Under the pieces are notes generated by a model. It saw only the letters and a program-made list of their open reading frames with translations, was not told where the DNA came from and ran no database searches. Source: Psychrobacter urativorans (GTDB lineage Bacteria > Pseudomonadota > Gammaproteobacteria > Pseudomonadales > Moraxellaceae). From it: DNA of 64,000 bases. This document shows positions 38,469-47,699 of this stretch, one piece after another. The stretch spans positions 124,001 through 188,000 of the forward strand of contig NZ_CAJHBR010000002.1 of the NCBI RefSeq assembly GCF_904846695.1, read 5' to 3'. A program made the position numbers and the translations under genes. Each line of letters begins with the position of its first letter. Positions within the stretch are counted from its first letter, which is position 1.

Positions 38469-38996
38469 TTAACGTAAGCTGCTCTGACTACTATTAGCGT
38501 TAGGTGGGAATACCAACTCAACACGTTGATTGCCACCAGCCGTTGCTTCTACATCGCCAGCCTTGAGACTATAACGAATGACGTTACCTGCAAAACTAGC
38601 GCCGTTTTGTACTAGCTTAGCATTGCCTGTCAAAGTAACAATACCATTGAGCGCATTGTAGTCGATGTTATTAGCTTGGCCTTTAGCCAACCCCTTTTCT
38701 TGAGTGACGACTTGCTGCATAGTCGCTGGACGCCCTGTGGCTACTGCTGAGTTGATGCTGCGCCCTTGCGATAAGTTGACAGTGATATTATCTGCCGTCA
38801 TCTTAAAGGTACCTTGAGTAATAACCACTGTACCAGAATAGCTAGTAACCCCTGTACGCTCACTATAAGTCGCTTTGTCTGCTAATAGCTTAATGGGCTG
38901 ATTTGCATCTGAAGGCAAGGCATGGCTATACAAAGGTAGTGTTAATAGCATGACTATTGACAGCGGGCGTGTAGCAGACAACATTGTTGATTTCAT
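38469..38996 (-). CDS. lptA: LPS transport periplasmic protein LptA
   Basis: LptA forms the periplasmic bridge that carries LPS from LptC to LptD. The 175-residue protein has a signal peptide (LSIVMLLTLPLYSHA) and an OstA/LptA beta-jellyroll pattern: LLADKATYSERTGV, GTVVITQGTFKMTADNITV and NIDYNALNGIVTLTGNAKL. It lies between lptC (150 bp upstream) and lptB (84 bp downstream). Confidence 0.93.
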   Translation of the reverse strand: MKSTMLSATRPLSIVMLLTLPLYSHALPSDANQPIKLLADKATYSERTGVTSYSGTVVITQGTFKMTADNITVNLSQGRSINSAVATGRPATMQQVVTQEKGLAKGQANNIDYNALNGIVTLTGNAKLVQNGASFAGNVIRYSLKAGDVEATAGGNQRVELVFPPNANSSQSSLR

Positions 38997-39009
38997 AAAT
39001 GGTTACTCT

Positions 39010-39057
39010 TTATGTAATTGGTTCTGTAATTGGTTCTATAATGGATTCTGTAATTAG
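39010..39057 (-). repeat. 12-bp degenerate tandem repeat between lptC and lptA
   Basis: Four 12-bp units resembling TTCTGTAATTGG (39010-39021, 39022-39033, 39034-39045, 39046-39057) lie in the lptC-lptA spacer just before lptA. Confidence 0.75.
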
Positions 39058-39146
39058 TAATGGGGTCTGCTAAGGTGATGCTAGTAGCTGTTTTTAGGCT
39101 GAGCTTTTAGTAAAAGAACGACTACTTACTTTAAAGACATTGTGTA

Positions 39147-39731
39147 TCAAAATAGCGATTTGTCTTGACGTTTAGCTGGAGTGAATGTCACCGCTACTTG
39201 TCCAAATTCGTATTCACCTGTCTCTAAATTAGCGGTCATACTAGAGGCTTCAAAACGATTGAGTCCTTGCTCTACTTTCACCGGTTGCTCGCTATAGACT
39301 TGTCTTGATTTAGTATTGCCTTTTAGCGCTTGTCCTGTCACTTTGATCGGTTCGATCTTAGTAGTAGCAGTCTTATCTTCGCTAACTAAGCTAAAACCAT
39401 TATATAAATGCAAATCACCAGATTCTTGACTGATAGTCGCGGTACCCGATTGGATAATATAGCGCTGCTTATCTGATGGCTTCCAGTTCATGGTAATTCC
39501 AGACATCACATCTTCATTGGTTTTGGGGTTATGAGTGAGTGAAGTAGCCTTCAGCTCATACTCTGTTTCCCCTTGCTCATTAGTCTGCACCGCCTTTATA
39601 TCCGTAGCTTCATAGTCAACTTCTGAGGCTTCTATATTCATCGGCGGTGAAATCTTGCCTTGCTGTTGGAAGAACCAACCAGCGATACCGGCGATGATCA
39701 AAGCTAAAACGATTAACACACGAGTATTCAA
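39147..39731 (-). CDS. lptC: LPS export protein LptC
   Basis: LptC is a bitopic inner-membrane protein that passes LPS to LptA. The 194-residue product has one N-terminal membrane helix (VLIVLALIIAGIAGWFF, about 5-21) and a periplasmic beta-jellyroll domain with ASEVDYEATDIKA and YSEQPVKVEQGLNRFEA. It lies between kdsC and lptA in the operon. Confidence 0.9.
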   Translation of the reverse strand: MNTRVLIVLALIIAGIAGWFFQQQGKISPPMNIEASEVDYEATDIKAVQTNEQGETEYELKATSLTHNPKTNEDVMSGITMNWKPSDKQRYIIQSGTATISQESGDLHLYNGFSLVSEDKTATTKIEPIKVTGQALKGNTKSRQVYSEQPVKVEQGLNRFEASSMTANLETGEYEFGQVAVTFTPAKRQDKSLF

Positions 39732-39936
39732 AACGGCTTATCCTGTATGTAGGCTTGGGTCATACTGTAGCCCATTCAAGTTAAAAATATATCTTATTAA
39801 GCGACTGCTAGTACTAATACTAGTACTGATAATAAGTGCCAATAGTTAGTACTCATAACCATTACAAATAATCTTGTAGTATCTACCACGCCCCTTATTA
39901 ATAGCCAGTAGCATTTTTGCGGTTATCTACCCATGG

Positions 39937-40482
39937 TTAGCGATCATCTAAGCTAAACTGACCGATAAAGTCTTGGTAGTGACCGTGACCTTTTAATATT
40001 AGATCACAGACTTCACGTACTGCGCCGTAACCACCAGCGCGGGTGGTTACCATATCGCTACGATTGATCACCTCAGAGTGCGCATTAGGTACTGTCGCTG
40101 CAAAACCAACGGTTTGCATCGCTTTTATATCTGGCAAATCATCACCCATATAAGCACAGTCGGCTGCACTGATATTAAGCTGTTGATCTAAGCTTGCTAA
40201 TAACTCAGTGAGCGCAATAAGCTTATCATCACGGCCCTGCACCACATAATCAATGCCTATTTCAGTAGCCCGTTTATTAACCATTGGGCTATTACGTCCA
40301 GTGATAATCGCTGTCAAAATACCGTAGCGTGCGAGCGACTTAATGCCAACACCATCTTGTACTGAAAACGCTTTAGTCTCGACACCATTAGCATCATAAA
40401 TTATCTGGCCGTTAGACAGTATACCATCGACGTCTAGTACCAACAGCTTTACCTGACCAGCTTTTTTGATTAAATCCTGCAT
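39937..40482 (-). CDS. kdsC: 3-deoxy-manno-octulosonate-8-phosphatase
   Basis: KdsC dephosphorylates Kdo 8-phosphate to Kdo for inner-core LPS. The 181-residue HAD-family protein has LLVLDVDGILSNG near residue 13-25 with the nucleophile Asp, ITGRNSPMV near 59, and YMGDDLPDIKAM near 112. It is tetrameric and small because it has no cap domain. It follows kdsD and precedes lptC. Confidence 0.95.
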   Translation of the reverse strand: MQDLIKKAGQVKLLVLDVDGILSNGQIIYDANGVETKAFSVQDGVGIKSLARYGILTAIITGRNSPMVNKRATEIGIDYVVQGRDDKLIALTELLASLDQQLNISAADCAYMGDDLPDIKAMQTVGFAATVPNAHSEVINRSDMVTTRAGGYGAVREVCDLILKGHGHYQDFIGQFSLDDR

Positions 40483-40592
40483 AATTCGTCTCTTATAATT
40501 GTAATTATAGTTAGCAAAATAAGCTATTAATAGTAGCGGTTATTATCACGCTAATGGCTGCCCGCATAAATGCCTGTCTAGGCACTACATCT

Positions 40593-41585
40593 CTACTTGA
40601 CGCCCGCTTGCAGCAAATCATGGACAGTAATAATCGCCTCTAAATGATTCTGCTCATCCATCACTAACAGCTGACTAATAGCATTCTCATTCATCAAGCT
40701 CAAAGCATCAGAGGCACGCATAGTTTTATTGACTTGGCGTGGCTGAGTAGTCATCACTGTACTCACTGGGGTATTTAGAGTAATCCCTTTTTCCAGTCCA
40801 CGGCGTAGATCACCATCAGTAAACACTCCGACGACCTTATTATCATCATCTGTCACTACTGTCATGCCCAAACGACCATTACTCATAGTGAATAATGCCT
40901 CTTGTAGTAACGCACGCTGATTAACTAAAGGTAAGTTCTCAGAGCTAGGATGCATCAAGTCTTCAACTCGAGTCAATAGCTGACGGCCTAGCGCTCCTGC
41001 TGGATGCGATAAGGCAAAATCCTCTGAGGTAAAACCACGCGCATGAACTAAGGCTACTGCCAAAGCGTCACCCAATGCCAAAGTCGCCGTAGTACTCGAA
41101 GTCGGCGCCAAATTGAGCGGACAGGCTTCTTGTGAATGACCTAAAGTGAGCACTATATCGGCCGCACTAGGTAACATCCCGCGCTGATCTCGACTAATGC
41201 TAATCAGCGGAATACCTAAATGTTTGACCACCGGTAATAAAGTTCTTATCTCATCAGACTCACCAGAATTAGAAATGGCTAAAAGCACATCCCCTTTGAC
41301 TAGCATGCCTAAATCACCATGACCCGCTTCGCCAGGATGCATAAAAAATGCTGGAGTACCTGTAGAAGCAAAGGTTGCCGCTATTTTGCGACCGATCAAT
41401 CCGGATTTACCCATACCAGTGACTACTACTCGGCCAGTGCAGTCTAAAATAACATCACAAGCTTGAGCAAAACGATCATCTATCTGCTCAGTCAAAATGG
41501 TTAGCGCTGCACGCTCAGTATTGATAGCTTCAATGGCGGTAGTAATATATTGGTCGTGGCTTAAAGATCGATTCGGATGGCTCAT
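40593..41585 (-). CDS. kdsD: Arabinose-5-phosphate isomerase
   Basis: KdsD makes D-arabinose 5-phosphate from ribulose 5-phosphate, the precursor of Kdo. The 330-residue protein has an N-terminal SIS domain (VVTGMGKSGLIGRKIA, SNSGESDEI, HPAGALGRQLL) and two C-terminal CBS domains from about 210. It is the first gene of the LPS group on the minus strand. Confidence 0.95.
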   Translation of the reverse strand: MSHPNRSLSHDQYITTAIEAINTERAALTILTEQIDDRFAQACDVILDCTGRVVVTGMGKSGLIGRKIAATFASTGTPAFFMHPGEAGHGDLGMLVKGDVLLAISNSGESDEIRTLLPVVKHLGIPLISISRDQRGMLPSAADIVLTLGHSQEACPLNLAPTSSTTATLALGDALAVALVHARGFTSEDFALSHPAGALGRQLLTRVEDLMHPSSENLPLVNQRALLQEALFTMSNGRLGMTVVTDDDNKVVGVFTDGDLRRGLEKGITLNTPVSTVMTTQPRQVNKTMRASDALSLMNENAISQLLVMDEQNHLEAIITVHDLLQAGVK

Positions 41586-41714
41586 AAATTAACTCAAGAT
41601 TTATTAGTGATCGATAGTGTATTTTACTATAATCACGCTAATATAAATAGCTACGGATATTAGAGTAACTATATTTAGATACTGTGAATGCTCAACATGC
41701 TCTAATCAAAGCAC

Positions 41715-41743
41715 AAAAAAACCTACTATTACAATAGTAGGTT
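41715..41743 (-). terminator. Terminator of hfq
   Basis: An 8-11 bp stem (41720-41730 with 41733-41743, innermost pairs open) is followed on the minus strand by a run of T about 50 bp past the hfq stop. Confidence 0.8.
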
Positions 41744-41790
41744 CAATGCGTACAATTATTAGGTTAACCGCTATGCAGTTTTGAAAGCTA

Positions 41791-42363
41791 CTAACTATTG
41801 TCTGAGCCTGGAGAATTATTATCCAAGCTGTCATCAGGCTTGTTTTCAAATCCTGAATCATCTGCAGGACTTTCAAAACCGCGCTCTTGTCCGAAACCGC
41901 CACGCTCAAAACCACGCTCTTGTCCAAAACCACCGCGCTCAAAACCGCGATCTTGTCCTTGATTAAAGCCACCGCGATTAAAACCACTACGATTAGAGCC
42001 AAAGCCACGCTCTTCAAAGCCATTACCGCTATTACTTGCAGGAGTGCTAGGACTACTGCCACGCTCAAAACCACTACTAGGATTACTACCTTGATAGCTG
42101 CTAGGTGTACTTGATGGCGGCACACTGCCAGTAGTTGTGGTGGTAGAAGTACTAGTACGTGGATTGCGTGCTGGCACTACTGTAGAAATGGCATGCTTAT
42201 ACACCATCTGACTCACCGTATTCTTCAATAACACTACATATTGATCAAACGACTCGATTTGACCTTGTAACTTAATACCATTAACCAAAAAAATAGAAAC
42301 AGGAATGCGGTCTTTGCGCAGTGAGTTCAAGAACGGATCTTGTAAAGTTTGTCCTTTTGACAT
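41791..42363 (-). CDS. hfq: RNA chaperone Hfq with long Gly-rich tail
   Basis: Hfq pairs small RNAs with mRNA targets. The N-terminal Sm domain is typical ([21 protein letters not shown] and [10 protein letters not shown], up to about residue 66). It is followed by a 120-residue Gly-, Arg-, Ser- and Asn-rich tail, with two tandem copies of [11 protein letters not shown]. Long Gly-rich Hfq tails are known in Acinetobacter and related Moraxellaceae. The usual upstream neighbour miaA is 790 bp away, so hfq probably has its own promoter here. Confidence 0.95.
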   Translation of the reverse strand: MSKGQTLQDPFLNSLRKDRIPVSIFLVNGIKLQGQIESFDQYVVLLKNTVSQMVYKHAISTVVPARNPRTSTSTTTTTGSVPPSSTPSSYQGSNPSSGFERGSSPSTPASNSGNGFEERGFGSNRSGFNRGGFNQGQDRGFERGGFGQERGFERGGFGQERGFESPADDSGFENKPDDSLDNNSPGSDNS

Positions 42364-43153
42364 GAAATCTCTCCTAATTATTATATAATTATATTGTGAA
42401 TACTCAGTTTCGAATGCTAATCATTAAGTACCAAAGCTGAACAATGCTTCTGATATCATATTTAGAGGATGATTACTAAATAACAATAATCGATATTAAT
42501 ATTAAATAGTTATTAAATATCAATTATCTTGAATATTTTATAGCCCTGCACTAGTAATTATAATGGTTATACGTATCTAACAAAATATTTTTTATAGGTA
42601 AATCGTATCTAAATAAGCAAGTACTTTTTTATATCCTGTTGAACCTTAAATAATAGCAGTGACTATGGTTACGAGCTACTATAAATAGGAGCTACTAAAA
42701 CTAACTGCCTCTATTTTTAAGAATTGTGTAGCCAATTCAGCTATCCATACTAAGCAAAGCGTCAATTCACTTGCACTTTTTCTGCACTATAGCTTTGCTA
42801 AAAATATAGTTTTGCTAAAATAGTAACTAGTAACACTGGCTATTTTTAAGCCCCTATTTGTAAGCTGTTATTTTTCAATGCTTAATAGAGCTTAAGCTAG
42901 GCTACTCTATCGTTAATATAATACTATTGTAAGGGTATTAAGTAACCACTTGTTTCCAGCTGCTATTGCCATCTAGCAGTCGATAGTATTTATTAGCTCA
43001 TATTATAAGCAGATAGCAAAATACTGCTAGTTGAGTCTTTAAACGCTGATAATTATAACAGCTGTTAAGGCTCTTATTTGCAACTTCTTGTCCGCTTACT
43101 ATCACGAATTAAAGCATGCCGTATCAGCGCCAATGTATTAACCAGCCTTGCTC
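42364..43153. other. Long spacer between miaA and hfq
   Basis: A 790-bp, AT-rich spacer between two minus-strand genes that are adjacent in most gammaproteobacteria. It should contain the hfq promoter and the miaA 3' end. I see no gene above background, no IS ends and no clear hairpin with a T tract. Confidence 0.5.
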
Positions 43154-44329
43154 TCACGCCTTATGCAAGCTAGCGGCAGCCTGTGCCATGTTGCTAAAAA
43201 CTTGTATATTTATTCTCAGCTCACTCTCGCTAGTAGTGGACTGTAACTGAGTCAATTTACGTAGCCAAGTGCACTGGCGCTTTGCTAGTTGCCTTGTGGC
43301 ATATAATGCCTTATTTTGCATTTCTTGACAAGCAACTGCCTCAATCGTAGCCTCTAAGGCCTTGGTATTGTTCTCAGCTGTAGGCAATAAATCCGCTGTT
43401 ATTAATAGCTGATTGGCGTCGTTTTGCTCAAAAGCCCGATAAAACTGATTTCGGTCCAAATGTGCTTGAGCCAATACTGGGTGGTCGATACGTACCAAAT
43501 ACTCGAGCACTTGCCGATAGCCAACACAACGCATAGCAGGCATGCTTGGGGTTAACGGATAGCGCTCAAGCAAGGCAATCACTTCGGCGACTAGTCCGTC
43601 ATTCCACATGACATCGAGGCGTTGACCGATGCGCTGATGCAACCACGGACGATCAGGCATCACTGCTAGTACTTGCCACTGTTGCTTGGGATTGTCTGCT
43701 AACGCTTGCTTAGGCTGTTGTTGCCATTCACTGATCGGTATATTAGTCTGTTGATAAACTTCAAGCGCCCGAGTAATACGTTGAGTATCGCTAGGCTTTA
43801 AACGGGCATGCGTCACAGCATCTACCTCACCTAAGTAGGCATACAACGCCTCAATCCCCGCCTCCTGTCGCCATTGCTCAACTTGCTGACGTACTTTGTC
43901 ATCGCTATCAGGTACAGGAGACAATCCTTCGAGTAGCGCCATGTAATACATCATAGTGCCGCCAACCAATAACGGTATCTTGCCAGCTTGATGACAGGTA
44001 TCGATCAGTCCAGCGACGTCGCTGACAAATTCAGCCACGCTATAACTTTGGGTGGGATCAATGATATCCACTAAGTGATGCGGATAGCGCTTTAGCTCAG
44101 TCACTGTAGGCTTAGCGGTACCGATATTCATATCTCGATATACTAGTGCTGAGTCCACTGAAATCAGTTCATAGCGCCCACTTTCATAGAGCTCATACGC
44201 CAACGCTGTCTTACCACTCGCCGTCGGCGCCATCAAACAAACTACGCTGTTATTAGGCAACGCCGTCAAGGCGGTATTAGCAGCTGTACCAAAACTGGTG
44301 TGGGATGAATTGGCAGATAAAGGGTGCAT
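43154..44329 (-). CDS. miaA: tRNA dimethylallyltransferase
   Basis: MiaA adds an isopentenyl group to A37 of tRNAs reading UNN codons. The protein (about 391 residues) has APTASGKTALAYEL near the start, SVDSALVYRDMNIGTAKP and the RAL/QRI segment near the catalytic core. It is longer than E. coli MiaA because of a C-terminal extension and an insert around 290-325. The ATG at 44329 has AAAGG 7 nt upstream; one at 44350 would add seven residues with poor spacing. It follows mutL, as in the tsaE-amiB-mutL-miaA-hfq cluster. Confidence 0.93.
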   Translation of the reverse strand: MHPLSANSSHTSFGTAANTALTALPNNSVVCLMAPTASGKTALAYELYESGRYELISVDSALVYRDMNIGTAKPTVTELKRYPHHLVDIIDPTQSYSVAEFVSDVAGLIDTCHQAGKIPLLVGGTMMYYMALLEGLSPVPDSDDKVRQQVEQWRQEAGIEALYAYLGEVDAVTHARLKPSDTQRITRALEVYQQTNIPISEWQQQPKQALADNPKQQWQVLAVMPDRPWLHQRIGQRLDVMWNDGLVAEVIALLERYPLTPSMPAMRCVGYRQVLEYLVRIDHPVLAQAHLDRNQFYRAFEQNDANQLLITADLLPTAENNTKALEATIEAVACQEMQNKALYATRQLAKRQCTWLRKLTQLQSTTSESELRINIQVFSNMAQAAASLHKA

Positions 44330-44359
44330 AAGCTTGCCTTTGCAGGTCATAAAAATCGA

Positions 44360-46165
44360 TTAACAGGAAGGAGATGATAGCATCAATGCTATTAATTGCG
44401 AGCGCTCTATAGATTTTAGCGCTTGCAAAGTAACTATCTGCTCAATATCGACTTTAAAGGCTAGCGCGTCTGCCTGCGACATTTGCTCAATATAATAAGC
44501 TAGTTGCTGATTAACACTAGCGGCGTCCGCTAGTACAGGATAGCTTGCAGATGAATGTGAGCTGAACAATAGAGCTAAACTAGCTTGCCATTGCTGTTGA
44601 CTAACCAAGGTTAGTTTACCTTTGGTATAAAATAATAGCCAAGGTTGTCTACTTAGGCTATTCTTTTTATTTAGGACCAGTTGTTGCTCCACGTTATCGA
44701 TAACGTCTAAACACTGCGGTAAATCCACAAGCTTGCTTGTAGTAGCTGCGGTAGTAATAGGTGAATTAGTAGTAGATAAATCAGTAGTTACCGTCGCTGC
44801 TGATGACAGTGGTGCTTGCGAGTGCTGATAATACGCTGTCGGTTCTTGCACAAGCTGTGCTGATGATTGTTGGAACCATAACGGCCCTATCGAACCATTA
44901 CCTTTTGCAGGGTATTTAACAGGATCTCGATCTGCGGAGCTTGTTAAATGGCCAGTTAAAGACTGCGACTGAGTTGCCGATTGCTTAGTATCTAGTTGCT
45001 TAATGGCAATAGAACCACTGTTACTAGAGCCGATGCCTTTGAGCTTTAGGCTTATAGCATGACTCAGATGCGCCATGATGTTATTCAAGGAGCTAATCTT
45101 AATACGCTGTTTAGTAGGATGAACATTAAGGTTGAGCCAGTGCAGCGGCAGCTCAAAGTACAGTGCATAACCAATATGATTAAACTGAGCGCTTTGCGCA
45201 AGCTGACGTAACTGATTACTAATTAGCTGCTCTTTGACTAAACGACCATTGATATACAACAGCTTTGGCAAGGAGTTATTAAGAGCGTCACTCTCGCTAA
45301 TTGGCCATAACCAACCATTAATACTTGCTGACTGCTGCTGCGTAGATGCTGAAGTCTGTTGAACGAGCGCGGTTAAATCAACATTAACTTGCAGCGCATC
45401 ATCAGTCAGGGCTATGCCAAGCGCCTGCTCAAGTCTAGCTAGAGGCAGACGGCTATGAGTACTGCTGATAGAGCTTAAGCTAGAGACTGGACTCAGGCTT
45501 ATACTGGTACTATTACTGGTACTAGCCGATAGCGACAAGCGTTTTTTGTGGTCATGAAATAGATTGAGCGTAACATCAGCATAAGCTAAAGCCACCTCAC
45601 GGACGATAGTCTCGATATGGGCAAACTCAGTCGCAATAGACTTAAGATTGCCACGCCGCGCTGGCACGTTAAAGTATAGATCTTTAACTGTGATGGTGGT
45701 ACCGCGATTGTGCACTACCGGTAATAGCTTAGGCGCTTGCGCTAATACACCTGTAACTTGCAGCTGGCGACCTACTCCGCTGTCATCGTGACTACTAATC
45801 AAGGTTAAGCGCGAAACTGCAGCTGTTGCCGCCAATGCCTCGCCGCGAAACCCTAGGGTACTAATACCTTGCAGATTAGCAATATCAGCGACTTTGCTAG
45901 TGGCATGACGGGTGATCGCCATCACCATATCATCAGGATGGATACCAACGCCGTTGTCCACGACTTCGATCATACCCATACCACCTTGAGTGATACGCAC
46001 CTCAATATGAGTGGCCTTCGCATCAATGGCATTCTCTAGCAGCTCTTTGACTACTGCTGCCGGACGAGTGACTACTTCACCAGCGGATAGTTGATTAATC
46101 AACAGCGGTGATAGCTTTTTGATGCGTGTACTTGAGATAGTGATACTTAACGGATTATCTAACAT
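44360..46165 (-). CDS. mutL: DNA mismatch repair protein MutL
   Basis: MutL couples MutS mismatch recognition to strand removal. The 601-residue protein has the GHKL ATPase motifs ELLENAIDAKAT near 42, DNGVGI near 70 and LGFRGEALA near 105, then NVHPTK near 345, a Ser/Thr/Gln-rich linker (about 380-480) and a C-terminal dimerisation domain. No endonuclease DQHA(X)2E(X)4E motif is visible, so it is probably of the E. coli type, which needs MutH or another nuclease. It lies between tsaE and miaA; amiB is missing. Confidence 0.94.
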   Translation of the reverse strand: MLDNPLSITISSTRIKKLSPLLINQLSAGEVVTRPAAVVKELLENAIDAKATHIEVRITQGGMGMIEVVDNGVGIHPDDMVMAITRHATSKVADIANLQGISTLGFRGEALAATAAVSRLTLISSHDDSGVGRQLQVTGVLAQAPKLLPVVHNRGTTITVKDLYFNVPARRGNLKSIATEFAHIETIVREVALAYADVTLNLFHDHKKRLSLSASTSNSTSISLSPVSSLSSISSTHSRLPLARLEQALGIALTDDALQVNVDLTALVQQTSASTQQQSASINGWLWPISESDALNNSLPKLLYINGRLVKEQLISNQLRQLAQSAQFNHIGYALYFELPLHWLNLNVHPTKQRIKISSLNNIMAHLSHAISLKLKGIGSSNSGSIAIKQLDTKQSATQSQSLTGHLTSSADRDPVKYPAKGNGSIGPLWFQQSSAQLVQEPTAYYQHSQAPLSSAATVTTDLSTTNSPITTAATTSKLVDLPQCLDVIDNVEQQLVLNKKNSLSRQPWLLFYTKGKLTLVSQQQWQASLALLFSSHSSASYPVLADAASVNQQLAYYIEQMSQADALAFKVDIEQIVTLQALKSIERSQLIALMLSSPSC

Positions 46166-46194
46166 ATTTATCCAATAGCGTAGTGACCTAATAG

Positions 46195-46722
46195 CTAGAT
46201 CTTTAACAGCGATAAATCCAGCCCTTGCGTCTGCCCTATTTTTGATAAGCGTAGCTCGACTTGACGTGCTTCTTTACTGTCCTGCGTAGCGCCACCTTGT
46301 ACTATATCTATAAACAAGCTTGGCGCTGGCAAATAACTGTCCGCACGACTTGCCCACTCAATAATGACTAGCGCATTTGGCTCATCCAGATACTCATCAA
46401 AGCCAATAAAAGACAGCTCCTCTGGATCTTGTAAACGGTATAGATCGGCATGATAAACCGGCTTAATAGCTCCATCACTTTGGCTGATATGATAAGGCTC
46501 AACTAAAGTGTAAGTAGGGCTTTTTACTGGCCCTTGATGACCTAGAGCTTGTAGCCAATAACGAGTTAGAGTGGTTTTACCAGCTCCTAAATCACCAGCC
46601 AGCCAAACGCTGCCTACTAACGGTAACTTAGCCAATTGCGCCGCTAACTCTTTAGTATCGGCTTCTGAATGCAGCGTTACCGATATTGAGTTTTTATTCT
46701 CTGTAAACTTAGGATTAGACAT
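46195..46722 (-). CDS. tsaE: tRNA threonylcarbamoyladenosine ATPase TsaE
   Basis: TsaE is the ATPase partner of TsaB/TsaD in synthesis of t6A37 in tRNA. The 175-residue protein has Walker A GDLGAGKTTLTRYW near 42 and the SPTYTLVEPY and HADLYRL motifs. I choose the ATG at 46722: it overlaps the queD stop by 8 nt, a coupling arrangement, and matches family length. A longer frame to 46848 would run inside queD. Confidence 0.92.
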   Translation of the reverse strand: MSNPKFTENKNSISVTLHSEADTKELAAQLAKLPLVGSVWLAGDLGAGKTTLTRYWLQALGHQGPVKSPTYTLVEPYHISQSDGAIKPVYHADLYRLQDPEELSFIGFDEYLDEPNALVIIEWASRADSYLPAPSLFIDIVQGGATQDSKEARQVELRLSKIGQTQGLDLSLLKI

Positions 46723-47326
46723 CAGACTCATCCAGCTGTACTTGCATAGTGACTTGTGGGTTGATGAAGCGCTCCCCGCTAATGAGCTTGGCATATAGCT
46801 GTGGATCATGCCACTCACTACTGACTTGCTCGCTAAACTCAAAGTCACTCAATACTAATTTACCCATCTGATCGTTAGCCACATCAGCAGCGAAACACTG
46901 CGCATAGCCAGTCGCCGTTTCATGAGCAATGACCGAATAGACACTGACATCAGCTTCGCCGTTTTGCATTTGGGTTTGTTGTAATATTTGCTGCGCCCAA
47001 AAGAATATCACTCGGGAGAATTGCTCAGCAGAAGGGGATACGGGTAGACTTATCCAGCGGGCGCTGAACTTTTTACAAGATTCAATATACTCAGGGTCAT
47101 CTTTACTCCAAAAGCAAATAGCGTGGTCAAAGCTGTCGATAATATCTTTGATTGACGACTTTAGTAGGCCAAAGTCATAAACCATTTGTCCATGATCTAG
47201 ACGCTGCGCCTCCAGGATCAACTCAATCTGATAGCTGTGACCATGAATAGAATGTTTACAACGCTCTGAGCTACAATTACGGACGATGTGAGCATTTTCA
47301 AATTTAAACAGTTTACGAATACGCAT
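46715..47326 (-). CDS. queD: 6-carboxytetrahydropterin synthase-like protein
   Basis: The 203-residue protein belongs to the 6-pyruvoyl-tetrahydropterin synthase/QueD family: zinc ligands in FENAH near residue 9-13 and HGHSY near 28-32, catalytic Cys in CSSERCKHS, and HETATGYA with the family Glu near the C-terminus. QueD makes 6-carboxytetrahydropterin for queuosine. The two Cys before HxH and extra length at the C-terminus leave some doubt about substrate. It overlaps tsaE by 8 nt; no other queuosine gene is near. Confidence 0.82.
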   Translation of the reverse strand: MRIRKLFKFENAHIVRNCSSERCKHSIHGHSYQIELILEAQRLDHGQMVYDFGLLKSSIKDIIDSFDHAICFWSKDDPEYIESCKKFSARWISLPVSPSAEQFSRVIFFWAQQILQQTQMQNGEADVSVYSVIAHETATGYAQCFAADVANDQMGKLVLSDFEFSEQVSSEWHDPQLYAKLISGERFINPQVTMQVQLDESDV

Positions 47327-47699
47327 AATAATTAATTAACCAAAATAGTGAAAAGTATTAGCGGTTAGTGCAAATAACCACCAATACATTAGTGAGCACC
47401 GAAACTAATAGCCGGCTTACCACGCCTATTATAGCAAATCGCTAGGTATCCGTAAGTAAGCGCTTACTTACACTATCGTCAGTTTAGGATAACTTGATGA
47501 TTGGCCTAGCAATAAAAATATTAATAAAAGCCGTATCTGTTGATAAAGATATAACTATCTAATCGTTACCCTTAAGGCTACACTGTAATAGTTAATAATA
47601 CCTAGTTAGCACTAGCTTAACTAAGCTTAAACCCTTGCTACTTGGCTACAAGCCATTTCGATAGCTTGAGCGTTCAACTTTATCCAATAGGACTAAATC
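47327..47699. other. Divergent spacer with perfect palindrome
   Basis: A 373-bp spacer upstream of queD (minus) and of the small Lys-rich gene (plus). It contains the 20-bp palindrome at 47452-47471. No other gene is seen. Confidence 0.55.
47452..47471. promoter_or_regulatory. 20-bp perfect palindrome, possible operator
   Basis: GTAAGTAAGC joined to its exact reverse complement gives a perfect 20-bp palindrome. It sits about 125 bp before queD and 230 bp before the small Lys-rich gene, and it contains TAAGCGCTTA, a core found twice more in the window. It could be a binding site for a dimeric regulator; no regulator is nearby. Confidence 0.4.

Noticed and set aside
41706-42125. A 139-codon minus-strand frame within hfq
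   Set aside because: It is the Gly-rich repeat tail of hfq read in another frame; the Val/Leu-rich product is an artefact of the repeats.
46723-46848. Longer N-terminus for TsaE
   Set aside because: It would overlap queD by 134 bp and is outside the conserved family region; the ATG at 46722 fits better.
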